Part shown: positions 41,236 through 53,722 of the stretch, one piece after another
Layout of the letters: every line of letters begins with the position of its first letter
Numbering within the stretch: position 1 is the first letter of the stretch
Assembly: GCA_951799425.1 (NCBI GenBank)
Contig: OX637402.1
Coordinates: 12,501 to 76,500, forward strand
Length of the DNA stretch: 64,000 nt
DNA from: Ilex aquifolium
Taxonomy: Eukaryota > Streptophyta > Magnoliopsida > Aquifoliales > Aquifoliaceae
Reading direction: 5' to 3'
Notes under the pieces: generated by a model
Told to the model about the DNA's origin: nothing
Seen by the model: the letters and a program-made list of their open reading frames with translations, nothing else
Database searches by the model: none
Made by a program: the position numbers and the translations under genes

Positions 41236-43271
41236 TATGAGCCATTTTTGCTTTGTTTCGATGTATATAGTAGTTAGATTTCTTTTAACTGTTATATTTT
41301 TCTTTTCTTGATGTTGTAGTGTAGAAGTTGTTTACCTCTCCCTAATTTGGACTCATTTCATTTTGAGCATCATCATAGACAAACTCATTCAATATCATGT
41401 TTTAGTCTAAGTTGGGGGGTGTAAACAAGCTTTTTGTGTTTTATTAATGTACATAGAAAAAAAAAAGGGGGGTATCTCATTTCCCAATTTACTTTCGTTT
41501 TTCTCATTTGCATGATTTCTTGTGCATTGAGGAGAATGCATAGTTTAAGTAGGGGGGTGAGGTGCACCATTCACATGTTCCACCACTTTGTGTATAGAAT
41601 AAGTTGGAAATGTGAAAATTTTGAAAAATTTTGGACAATTTTTGTGAAAAATAGTCAATATTGAACTATATTCCTCTATCCTAATTGTTATGGGATTTGT
41701 GAATTGCTTGATCTTCATTTTGAACTTTGAATACATGAGCATATTATAGAAGTTTATCCTATGCTTGAGTATCACATATGTGTTTTCTTTCAAACTCAAC
41801 CATTGTGCACCTTGAATGTGTAATTTGGGTAATTTACGGATTGAGTTCACATTTTAGTGTTTGACATGAATAGTGGAGATGAGTAAGAACCCATGTGAGC
41901 TTTAGTGCCAATTCTTGTTGGAGGGAACTTACATGTACTCAAGGAACAATTTTTCAAATTTCACCTTTGTTCAATAATCTCATTATGCTTGTTTTGGTTA
42001 GGTGCATTTGTGTAGTTGATTGCCTTTGTCTTGAAATGCAATGTGCTCTCCCATGCCTATCTAGAAATGATCTTAGGCCATTTTGGAATGCTTTGAGCCT
42101 AAGCCTTTTTCTTGTGAAATTTATCCCTAGTGCCATGATTGAGCCTTAATTGAATTCATTTCTATGCCACACATTGAACCAAGCCAAAGAAAATAAGAAA
42201 TACCTACCTTACCTTGGTTGTTCCTAAAACAAAAATGAGTGATTGCAAAAGAAGGAAGTATGGTGTGGAAACTCAAGCAAAAAAGGGTGAATGATGTTAG
42301 AACGCATAGAGTTCAATTAAAAAAAAAATTGATAATCCAAGAAAAGGAAGAAAAGGGGTGAGAAAAAGAAAAGAAAGAGAAAAAGAAAAGGAAAAAATGT
42401 AAAGGAAAAGAAAGAAAAGAAACAAAGGATGTGGTGATAGTGTGAAAATCAAAATCCCATGAAAGGGAAGTGTTTTTCTAAGATTAATGTCTCTCACTCG
42501 GAACAACCCTCTTTGTTATCCTATATCCTTCGTTTCCCTTACCACAACATCACCCCAAGGCCCCATTATAACCCATGAAAGTCCTAAAAGATCTAGAGAA
42601 GAATGGGGGATGCATACTTTTAAAGAAAAAGAGAAGTTAATTTTACTATCTAATGCCCTAGCATTCCTTTCATGAGATTATGCCAAGGTTGTTTCATTTG
42701 TATACATGTGCTTCATTTTTGGATTATATGTGAGCATTTTGGTTTGTGAATAAGATTTTATCTCACATATACACATGGAGTGCATGCTAGGATAATCATT
42801 GAGTTATTCATTATTGAGAGAAACCCTTGGTGAGTTTTTGCATCAAAGCTTAATTTGGATAGCCATGTGAATGTGAATTACGTTGAGTAAATGCTTAAAT
42901 TACATGTTCATTCCACACACACACGAGTTTTGAAAGGAAATGTATAGGTGAATACTCTAGAATAGCATTTAAAGCTATAATGTGTTGCATGTGTTTTTAG
43001 TTAGGATGTTTTGAACATAGCTTTTTATTGAAATCTCATTGCTAGTTAAGATAGGGGAATATACTTTAAATATTGGATATTAGCAAGAAGTTTGTAGGTA
43101 CCTTCACTGGAAACCTTCACGAGACAAAACTCGTCCACTAGGGATCATCTAGGGGTTTAAAGGCTTGTTGCATGTGCTAAATGCAATTGCGGAATTAGTA
43201 TAGGTTTATCTTTGTTTGCTTGCTTTTACATTTTGTTTGCTAGGGACTAGCAAATCGCAAGTTGGGGGGTG
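41236..43271 (+). other. Unit 3 3' non-coding region (X type) with PPT
   Basis: X-type markers throughout. The internal module reads GCATTGAGGAGAATGC, so one stem pair is lost. Polypurine tract at 43259-43271. Confidence 0.7.
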
Positions 43272-45359
43272 TGATTAGCACATAACAATGACATGTATGG
43301 TGTGCTAATGTGCTTTTGTTTCACCTTTTTTGTCAATAAATGGGAGTGTTTTGGTTTTGTTTGTGGCTTGATGGAATTTTGGGTGAATGCATGTAAAATG
43401 ATGTAAATGACATGATTTAAACCCCCATGGTGTTATATGAGGCTAATGGAGTGTATGGGGTAGCTTTAAGGATGGTTTTGAGGGGAAAGAAATCCAATTT
43501 TTGCTCACAGTCTGAAAACCTTCCGGAAGGTGTATGTCGGCCTTCCGGAAGGTTTTGCTAAAAACCCTGGATGCCTTGTTCACAGCTAATACCTTCCGGA
43601 AGGTTTTGTCCACTGGAATGAACCTTCCGGAAGATTTTAGCTACTGGAGTAAAACCTTCCGGAAGGTCTTGTCTACTGGAATGGACCTTCCGGAAGGTTT
43701 TGCCTTGGGTTTCTTTTTGACTGCCAAAATCTTCCGGAAGACTTGTCTACTGGAATGGACCTTCCGGAAGGTTTTGCCTTGGGTTTCTTTTTGACTGCCA
43801 AAATCTTCCGGAAGGTTTTGTTTTCTGGAATGAACCTTCCGGAAGGTTTTGGCTACTGGAATGAACCTTCCGGAAGATTTTTGCTACTGATGTCGACCTT
43901 CCGGAAGTTCTTGCATTTGATTCTTTTCATTTAACTGTTCTTTCAGCGACCTTCCGGTAGGTGTATGTCGACCTTCCGGAAGGTTTTTGCACTTTTCTCC
44001 AGACAGCCTGTAACTCAACTTTGCGGCTTGGAGGGTCCCACATGCACTTCTCCTACATGCTTCCTGACATCCCTTACACATCCTGGAGCCTCCCTCACCC
44101 CTGCATTGATTTGGATGAGTCTTGATAATTAATGAAGAGAGAGAAGAAGAAGGAAGCTGGGTGGGCAGACAGCTCTGCCTCACCCCCTGTCCAGCCCATG
44201 TTGCTGCACCCCTAGTGATGGAGATCAACTCTGTAGACCTCCCTCTCTCTCCAGGCACGTTTTGGGGGGAAAACAAGAGTCTCCTTAGGGGGGTATTAAT
44301 TCATTATGGAGGGGGTTGGCTACCTAAGCTTAGGAGGAGAGATACAAAGCTCCAAGGAGGAAGATGATGAATAGTATTTTCGTTTTTGCATTTTCTTCTC
44401 CGTTTTTGTTGTAGTAAGCTTTCATACTCTTGTAATTCTTAATCCTTGCACTTTAATCTCATCTATTTCATGTTCATTTCAAGTTTAATCCTTTGTTCTA
44501 GCTTTCACCATTTATGTTTTCAAGTTCTTTAATTTTCAAGTTTTACATTTGGGTATTTGCTTCAATATGTGTATTATGTTCATGAATGTCATTTCTCTTT
44601 CACCTTAGCTCTTTTCTTGCAATTTCTACAAGTTCAAATCTCCATTTCTCTTCCATGTCCATTTCCTTTATGCTTGTCTTGCATTTTTAATATGAGTAGC
44701 TAGGATTTAAGTTGGTTAATCCAAGGGAAAATTCCTCTTGGGAATACCATTTTCAACTCTTCTTCATTCCTCCCTTTAGAGTCAAATGGTTCGGTTTGAC
44801 GGGGTTGAGAGTGGATGAGTTGGTGAGCCTTTGATATTCCGTAGGCCTAGTCACGGTTTATGCTTAGATACTCACCAATCTCGTCCCTAGCTTCCCCCGA
44901 ATCAATCGTTCATTCATGCTCAATCGGAGGAAGGCTTTGAGTTGATTTGGTATTCCCATTGGAATGAACCCTTTGGATTAGCCAACACTTGCTTTCTTGT
45001 ATTTTCATTTTGAACAAAACTCACCAAAACACAAATACAAGATTTTACACTTTTGCAAAATCACTTTCACAAAACTCCCTTTCCTTCCCTAAGGAGACGA
45101 CCTTGGAATACTCTTCCAAGTAAAACACCGACAACGAAAGACTCCTTGCGATTGGGGAGCGCTTTTGTTCACACACACATTCTCCATTTCACATATATTT
45201 TGTTCATCCATTTCCCACCATTTGTTCGTTGTTGCCTAATCTTTTGCATTACCCCGAGGGAGAGTGACACTCCCCCATCCATATAAGCCATATACAATAC
45301 ACACATTGAGGGTGAGGGTGATGTTACGAGGTTAGGAACGACGTGTTTTTAATCAATCA
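43272..45359 (+). repeat. Array LTR 4 (2088 bp)
   Basis: Same type as LTR 2: 22 bp spacer present, one 74 bp module. Palindrome block at 43519-43983, with its first palindrome intact, unlike LTR 2. Confidence 0.95.
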
Positions 45360-45501
45360 TTTTGGCGCCGTTGCCGGGGAAGGTAAAGCGTTGAGTTCAA
45401 AGGGTGATTTTGGGCGGCATGGTAAGTCTCGTGATTTTCATCACGGGCCAAGGTATGTCGTTTCTTTTGTAAATATTTTATTTTAGTTTGTGTTTTGTAT
45501 T
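45360..45501 (+). other. Unit 4 leader with primer site
   Basis: Primer site at 45363-45380, otherwise as unit 1. Confidence 0.75.
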
Positions 45502-46461
45502 ATGTCTTATAATTTTTATGATAAGGTATCAAATGCCCAAAATTTTCAAAATATGTGTAAGATTTGTGATGAGTATGGGCATATTTCTAGTGAGTGCCCA
45601 AGAATGGCCTCTTATTTTGAAAACGTATGCAAGATTTGTGGTGAGTATGGACACATCACTAGTGAGTGCCCAATAAATGCCCCTTATTTTGAATATGTTT
45701 GCGAGATTTGTGGTGAGAATGGACACCTCAGTAGTGAATGCCCAATAAATTATCCGGTTCAAGACTTTACATGCGAAAACTTTTACCCCAACCATTATGC
45801 TACACCGAGTTACTCGAGTTATGGTTGGGAGAATGAACCTCATGATTTTTCATCCAATTTCACACCACCTAATGATTTTTGCCACTATCCAACATATAGG
45901 GACTCAACCGAACAAGAATTGGAAAATACGTTGTACGAGTTTATTCAATCCCAAATGGAATGCAATGCCCAAATGACCCAACAACTTTCTGTAATTAGTG
46001 ATCAACTTAATACATTGACTAATGCTATAATTGCTATGGATGAAGAATTACACCTTGAGCATAGTCAATGTATTGAGGATGATCACCCCATTGAAATACA
46101 TATTGAGGTTGAATCTCCCACCACTCTTGATTGTGAAAAGTTTGATGAAGTGATTATCTCACATGAGGCTAATGAGCCCAAGGTCTTTTCTCCATCTAAG
46201 AGTGGTGTTGAGATTCACATTTCTCAACTTGGGGAGGGCATTGCAATGGAGTTAAGTGAAGAAACTTTGAAAGAGAAATTGCATATTCCATTTGTTGCAT
46301 TGCATAAACTCGCATACATCTTGGTTCGGTTGAGATTTTTGAATTATTATCCCTTGTATGGTTGGATAGATTGGATAGAAAGGGCATTTATACAACACAA
46401 AAATTTTAAAATCAAAAAAATTCATGGGCGCAAGGTCATATCCGAATTGAAGCCGGATTGA
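45502..46461 (+). CDS. Array unit 4 zinc-knuckle ORF, 319 aa
   Basis: Intact. The single change from unit 1 is Ala to Thr at residue 90 (QDFTCEN), just after the third knuckle. Confidence 0.82.
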   Translation: MSYNFYDKVSNAQNFQNMCKICDEYGHISSECPRMASYFENVCKICGEYGHITSECPINAPYFEYVCEICGENGHLSSECPINYPVQDFTCENFYPNHYATPSYSSYGWENEPHDFSSNFTPPNDFCHYPTYRDSTEQELENTLYEFIQSQMECNAQMTQQLSVISDQLNTLTNAIIAMDEELHLEHSQCIEDDHPIEIHIEVESPTTLDCEKFDEVIISHEANEPKVFSPSKSGVEIHISQLGEGIAMELSEETLKEKLHIPFVALHKLAYILVRLRFLNYYPLYGWIDWIERAFIQHKNFKIKKIHGRKVISELKPD

Positions 46462-48497
46462 TATGAGCCATTTTTGCTTTGTTTCGATGTATATAGTAGT
46501 TAGATTTCTTTTAACTGTTATATTTTTCTTTTCTTGATGTTGTAGTGTAGAAGTTGTTTACCTCTCCCTAATTTGGACTCATTTCATTTTGAGCATCATC
46601 ATAGACAAACTCATTCAATATCATGTTTTAGTCTAAGTTGGGGGGTGTAAACAAGCTTTTTGTGTTTTATTAATGTACATAGAAAAAAAAAAGGGGGGTA
46701 TCTCATTTCCCAATTTACTTTCGTTTTTCTCATTTGCATGATTTCTTGTGCATTGAGGAGAATGCATAGTTTAAGTAGGGGGGTGAGGTGCACCATTCAC
46801 ATGTTCCACCACTTTGTGTATAGAATAAGTTGGAAATGTGAAAATTTTGAAAAATTTTGGACAATTTTTGTGAAAAATAGTCAATATTGAACTATATTCC
46901 TCTATCCTAATTGTTATGGGATTTGTGAATTGCTTGATCTTCATTTTGAACTTTGAATACATGAGCATATTATAGAAGTTTATCCTATGCTTGAGTATCA
47001 CATATGTGTTTTCTTTCAAACTCAACCATTGTGCACCTTGAATGTGTAATTTGGGTAATTTACGGATTGAGTTCACATTTTAGTGTTTGACATGAATAGT
47101 GGAGATGAGTAAGAACCCATGTGAGCTTTAGTGCCAATTCTTGTTGGAGGGAACTTACATGTACTCAAGGAACAATTTTTCAAATTTCACCTTTGTTCAA
47201 TAATCTCATTATGCTTGTTTTGGTTAGGTGCATTTGTGTAGTTGATTGCCTTTGTCTTGAAATGCAATGTGCTCTCCCATGCCTATCTAGAAATGATCTT
47301 AGGCCATTTTGGAATGCTTTGAGCCTAAGCCTTTTTCTTGTGAAATTTATCCCTAGTGCCATGATTGAGCCTTAATTGAATTCATTTCTATGCCACACAT
47401 TGAACCAAGCCAAAGAAAATAAGAAATACCTACCTTACCTTGGTTGTTCCTAAAACAAAAATGAGTGATTGCAAAAGAAGGAAGTATGGTGTGGAAACTC
47501 AAGCAAAAAAGGGTGAATGATGTTAGAACGCATAGAGTTCAATTAAAAAAAAAATTGATAATCCAAGAAAAGGAAGAAAAGGGGTGAGAAAAAGAAAAGA
47601 AAGAGAAAAAGAAAAGGAAAAAATGTAAAGGAAAAGAAAGAAAAGAAACAAAGGATGTGGTGATAGTGTGAAAATCAAAATCCCATGAAAGGGAAGTGTT
47701 TTTCTAAGATTAATGTCTCTCACTCGGAACAACCCTCTTTGTTATCCTATATCCTTCGTTTCCCTTACCACAACATCACCCCAAGGCCCCATTATAACCC
47801 ATGAAAGTCCTAAAAGATCTAGAGAAGAATGGGGGATGCATACTTTTAAAGAAAAAGAGAAGTTAATTTTACTATCTAATGCCCTAGCATTCCTTTCATG
47901 AGATTATGCCAAGGTTGTTTCATTTGTATACATGTGCTTCATTTTTGGATTATATGTGAGCATTTTGGTTTGTGAATAAGATTTTATCTCACATATACAC
48001 ATGGAGTGCATGCTAGGATAATCATTGAGTTATTCATTATTGAGAGAAACCCTTGGTGAGTTTTTGCATCAAAGCTTAATTTGGATAGCCATGTGAATGT
48101 GAATTACGTTGAGTAAATGCTTAAATTACATGTTCATTCCACACACACACGAGTTTTGAAAGGAAATGTATAGGTGAATACTCTAGAATAGCATTTAAAG
48201 CTATAATGTGTTGCATGTGTTTTTAGTTAGGATGTTTTGAACATAGCTTTTTATTGAAATCTCATTGCTAGTTAAGATAGGGGAATATACTTTAAATATT
48301 GGATATTAGCAAGAAGTTTGTAGGTACCTTCACTGGAAACCTTCACGAGACAAAACTCGTCCACTAGGGATCATCTAGGGGTTTAAAGGCTTGTTGCATG
48401 TGCTAAATGCAATTGCGGAATTAGTATATGTTTATCTTTGTTTGCTTGCTTTTACATTTTGTTTGCTAGGGACTAGCAAATCGCAAGTTGGGGGGTG
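46462..48497 (+). other. Unit 4 3' non-coding region (X type) with PPT
   Basis: X-type markers. It shares the GAGGAGAATGC variant of the internal module with unit 3, so units 3 and 4 are sister copies. Polypurine tract at 48485-48497. Confidence 0.7.
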
Positions 48498-50585
48498 TGA
48501 TTAGCACATAACAATGACATGTATGGTGTGCTAATGTGCTTTTGTTTCACCTTTTTTGTCAATAAATGGGAGTGTTTTGGTTTTGTTTGTGGCTTGATGG
48601 AATTTTGGGTGAATGCATGTAAAATGATGTAAATGACATGATTTAAACCCCCATGGTGTTATATGAGGCTAATGGAGTGTATGGGGTAGCTTTAAGGATG
48701 GTTTTGAGGGGAAAGAAATCCAATTTTTGCTCACAGTCTGAAAACCTTCCGGAAGGTGTATGTCGGCCTTCCGGAAGGTTTTGCTAAAAACCCTGGATGC
48801 CTTGTTCACAGCTAATACCTTCCGGAAGGTTTTGTCCACTGGAATGAACCTTCCGGAAGATTTTAGCTACTGGAGTAAAACCTTCCGGAAGGTCTTGTCT
48901 ACTGGAATGGACCTTCCGGAAGGTTTTGCCTTGGGTTTCTTTTTGACTGCCAAAATCTTCCGGAAGACTTGTCTACTGGAATGGACCTTCCGGAAGGTTT
49001 TGCCTTGGGTTTCTTTTTGACTGCCAAAATCTTCCGGAAGGTTTTGTTTTCTGGAATGAACCTTCCGGAAGGTTTTGGCTACTGGAATGAACCTTCCGGA
49101 AGATTTTTGCTACTGATGTCGACCTTCCGGAAGTTCTTGCATTTGATTCTTTTCATTTAACTGTTCTTTCAGCGACCTTCCGGTAGGTGTATGTCGACCT
49201 TCCGGAAGGTTTTTGCACTTTTCTCCAGACAGCCTGTAACTCAACTTTGCGGCTTGGAGGGTCCCACATGCACTTCTCCTACATGCTTCCTGACATCCCT
49301 TACACATCCTGGAGCCTCCCTCACCCCTGCATTGATTTGGATGAGTCTTGATAATTAATGAAGAGAGAGAAGAAGAAGGAAGCTGGGTGGGCAGACAGGT
49401 CTGCCTCACCCCCTGTCCAGCCCATGTTGCTGCACCCCTAGTGATGGAGATCAACTCTGTAGACCTCCCTCTCTCTCCAGGCACGTTTTGGGGGGAAAAC
49501 AAGAGTCTCCTTAGGGGGGTATTAATTCATTATGGAGGGGGTTTGCTACCTAAGCTTAGGAGGAGAGATACAAAGCTCCAAAGAGGAAGATGATGAATAG
49601 TATTTTCGTTTTTGCATTTTCTTCTCCGTTTTTGTTGTAGTAAGCTTTCATACTCTTGTAATTCTTAATCCTTGCACTTTAATCTCATCTATTTCATGTT
49701 CATTTCAAGTTTAATCCTTTGTTCTAGCTTTCACCATTTATGTTTTCAAGTTCTTTAATTTTCAAGTTTTACATTTGGGTATTTGCTTCAATATGTGTAT
49801 TATGTTCATGAATGTCATTTCTCTTTCACCTTAGCTCTTTTCTTGCAATTTCTACAAGTTCAAATCTCCATTTCTCTTCCATGTCCATTTCCTTTATGCT
49901 TGTCTTGCATTTTTAATATGAGTAGCTAGGATTTAAGTTGGTTAATCCAAGGGAAAATTCCTCTTGGGAATACCATTTTCAACTCTTCTTCATTCCTCCC
50001 TTTAGAGTCAAATGGTTCGGTTTGACGGGGTTGAGAGTGGATGAGTTGGTGAGCCTTTGATATTCCGTAGGCCTAGTCACGGTTTATGCTTAGATACTCA
50101 CCAATCTCGTCCCTAGCTTCCCCCGAATCAATCGTTCATTCATGCTCAATCGGAGGAAGGCTTTGAGTTGATTTGGTATTCCCATTGGAATGAACCCTTT
50201 GGATTAGCCAACACTTGCTTTCTTGTATTTTCATTTTGAACAAAACTCACCAAAACACAAATACAAGATTTTACACTTTTGCAAAATCACTTTCACAAAA
50301 CTCCCTTTCCTTCCCTAAGGAGACGACCTTGGAATACTCTTCCAAGTAAAACACCGACAACGAAAGACTCCTTGCGATTGGGGAGCGCTTTTGTTCACAC
50401 ACACATTCTCCATTTCACATATATTTTGTTCATCCATTTCCCACCATTTGTTCGTTGTTGCCTAATCTTTTGCATTACCCCGAGGGAGAGTGACACTCCC
50501 CCATCCATATAAGCCATATACAATACACACATTGAGGGTGAGGGTGATGTTACGAGGTTAGGAACGACGTGTTTTTAATCAATCA
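48498..50585 (+). repeat. Array LTR 5 (2088 bp)
   Basis: LTR 2 type. Palindrome block at 48745-49209. It has small private changes near 49399 and 49543. Confidence 0.95.
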
Positions 50586-50727
50586 TTTTGGCGCCGTTGC
50601 CGGGGAAGGTAAAGCGTTGAGTTCAAAGGGTGATTTTGGGCGGCATGGTAAGTCTCGTGATTTTCATCACGGGTCAAGGTATGTCGTTTCTTTTGTAAAT
50701 ATTTTATTTTAGTTTGTGTTTTGTATT
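50586..50727 (+). other. Unit 5 leader with primer site
   Basis: Primer site at 50589-50606. After the hairpin it reads CACGGGTCAAGG instead of CACGGGCCAAGG, a variant shared only with unit 6. Confidence 0.75.
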
Positions 50728-51687
50728 ATGTCTTATAATTTTTATGATAAGGTATCAAATGCCCAAAATTTTCAAAATATGTGTAAGATTTGTGATGAGT
50801 ATGGGCATATTTCTAGTGAGTGCCCAAGAATGGCCTCTTATTTTGAAAACGTATGCAAGATTTGTGGTGAGTATGGACACATCACTAGTGAGTGCCCAAT
50901 AAATGCCCCTTATTTTGAATATGTTTGCGAGATTTGTGGTGAGAATGGACACCTCAGTAGTGAATGCCCAATAAATTATCCGGTTCAAGACTTTGCATGC
51001 GAAAACTTTTACCCCAACCATTATGCTACACCGAGTTACTCGAGTTATGGTTGGGAGAATGAACCTCATGATTTTTCATCCAATTTCACACCACCTAATG
51101 ATTTTTGCCACTATCCAACATATAGGGACTCAACCGAACAAGAATTGGAAAATACGTTGTACGAGTTTATTCAATCCCAAATGGAATGCAATGCCCAAAT
51201 GACCCAACAACTTTCTGTAATTAGTGATCAACTTAATACATTGACTAATGCTATAATTGCTATGGATGAAGAATTACACCTTGAGCATAGTCAATGTATT
51301 GAGGATGATCACCCCATTGAAATACATATTGAGGTTGAATCTCCCACCACTCTTGATTGTGAAAAGTTTGATGAAGTGATTATCTCACATGAGGCTAATG
51401 AGCCCAAGGTCTTTTCTCCATCTAAGAGTGGTGTTGAGATTCACATTTCTCAACTTGGGGAGGGCATTGCAATGGAGTTAAGTGAAGAAACTTTGAAAGA
51501 GAAATTGCATATTCCATTTGTTGCATTGCATAAACTCGCATACATCTTGGTTCGGTTGAGATTTTTGAATTATTATCCCTTGTATGGTTGGATAGATTGG
51601 ATAGAAAGGGCATTTATACAACACAAAAATTTTAAAATCAAAAAAATTCATGGGCGCAAGGTCATATCCGAATTGAAGCCGGATTGA
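50728..51687 (+). CDS. Array unit 5 zinc-knuckle ORF, 319 aa
   Basis: Protein identical to that of unit 1. Confidence 0.82.
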   Translation: MSYNFYDKVSNAQNFQNMCKICDEYGHISSECPRMASYFENVCKICGEYGHITSECPINAPYFEYVCEICGENGHLSSECPINYPVQDFACENFYPNHYATPSYSSYGWENEPHDFSSNFTPPNDFCHYPTYRDSTEQELENTLYEFIQSQMECNAQMTQQLSVISDQLNTLTNAIIAMDEELHLEHSQCIEDDHPIEIHIEVESPTTLDCEKFDEVIISHEANEPKVFSPSKSGVEIHISQLGEGIAMELSEETLKEKLHIPFVALHKLAYILVRLRFLNYYPLYGWIDWIERAFIQHKNFKIKKIHGRKVISELKPD

Positions 51688-53722
51688 TATGAGCCCTTTT
51701 TGCTTTGTTTCGATGTATATAGTAGTTAGATTTCTTTTAACTGTTATATTTTTCTTTTCTTGATGTTGTAGTGTAGAAGTTGTTTACCTCTCCCTAATTT
51801 GGACTCATTTCATTTTGAGCATCATCATAGACAAACTCATTCAATATCATGTTTTAGTCTAAGTTGGGGGGTGTAAACAAGCTTTTTGTGTTTTATTAAT
51901 GTACATAGAAAAAAAAAAGGGGGTATCTCATTTCCCAATTTACTTTCATTTTTCTCATTTGCATGACTCCTTGTGCATTGAGGACAATGCATAGTTTAAG
52001 TTGGGGGGTGAGGTGCACCATTCACATGTTTCACCACTTTGTGTATAGAATAAGTTGGAAATGTGAAAATTTTGAAAAATTTTGGACAATTTTTGTGAAA
52101 AATAGTCAATATTGAACTATATTCCTCTATCCTAATTGTTATGGGATTTGTGAATTGCTTGATCTTCATTTTGAACTTTGAATACATGAGCACATTATAG
52201 AAGTTTATCCTATGCTTGAGTATGACATATGTGTTTTCTTTCAAACTCAACCATTGTGCACCTTGAATGTGTAATTTGGGTAATTTACGGATTGAGTTCA
52301 CATTTTAGTGTTTGACATGAATAGTGGAGATGAGTAAGAACCCATGTGAGCTTTAGTGCCAATTCTTGTTGGAGGGAACTTACATGTACTCAAGGAACAA
52401 TTTTTCAAATTTCACATTTGTTCAATAATCTCATTATGCTTGTTTTGGTTAGGTGCATTTGTGTAGTTGATTGTTTGTCTTGAAATGCAATGTGCTCTCC
52501 CATACCTATCTAGAAATGATCTTAGGCCATTTTGGAATGCTTTGAGCCTAAGCCTTTTTCTTGTGAAATTTATCCCTAGTGCCATGATTGAGCCTTAATT
52601 GAATTCATTTCTATGCCACACATTGAACCAAGACAAAGAAAATAAGAAATACCTACCTTACCTTGGTTGTTCCTAAAACAAAAATGAGTGATTGCAAAAG
52701 AAGGAAGTATGGTGTGGAAACTCAAGCAAAAAAGGGTGAATGATGTTAGAACGCATAGAGTTCAATTAAAAAAAAAAAATTGATAATCCAAGAAAAGGAA
52801 GAAAAGGGGTGAGAAGAAGAAAAGAAAGAGATTAAGAAAAGGAAAAAATGTAAAGGAAAAGAAAGAAAAGAAACAAAGGATGTGGTGATGGTGTGAAAAT
52901 CAAAATCCCATGAAAGGGAAGTGTTTTTCTAAGATTAATGTCTCTCACTCGGAACAACCCTCTTTGTTATCCTATATCCTTCGTTTCCCTTACCACAACA
53001 TCACCCCAAGGCCCCATTATAACCCATGAAAGTCCTAAAAGATCTAGAGAAACATGGGGGATGCATACTTTTAAAGAAAAAGAGAAGTTAATTTTACTAT
53101 CTAATGCCCTAGCATTCCTTTCATGAGATTATGCCAAGGTTGTTTCATTTGTATACATGTGCTTCATTTTTGGATTATATGTGAGCATTTTGGTTTGTGA
53201 ATAAGATTCTATCTCACATATACACATGGAGTGCATGCTAGGATAATCATTGAGTTATTCATTATTGAGAGAAACCCTTGGTGAGTTTTTGCATCAAAGC
53301 TTAATTTGGATAGCCATGTGAATGTGAATTACGTTGAGTAAATGCTTAAATTACATGTTCATTCCACACACACACGAGTTTTGAAAGGAAATGTATAGGT
53401 GAATACTCTAGAATAGCATTTAAAGCTATAATGTGTTGCATGTGTTTTTAGTTAGGATGTTTTGAACATAGCTTTTTATTGAAATCTCATTGCTAGTTAA
53501 GATAGGGGAATATACTTTAAATATTGGATATTAGCAAGAAGTTTGTAGGTACCTTAACTGGAAACCTTCACGAGACAAAACTCGTCCACTAGGGATCACC
53601 TAGGGGTTTAAAGGCTTGTTGCATGTGCTAAATGCAATTGCGGAATTAGTATAGGTTTATCTTTGTTTGCTTGCTTTTACATTTTGTTTGCTAGGGACTA
53701 GCAAATCGCAAGTTGGGGGGTG
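51688..53722 (+). other. Unit 5 3' non-coding region (Y type) with PPT
   Basis: Y-type markers, with the perfect GCATTGAGGACAATGC hairpin. Polypurine tract at 53710-53722. Confidence 0.7.
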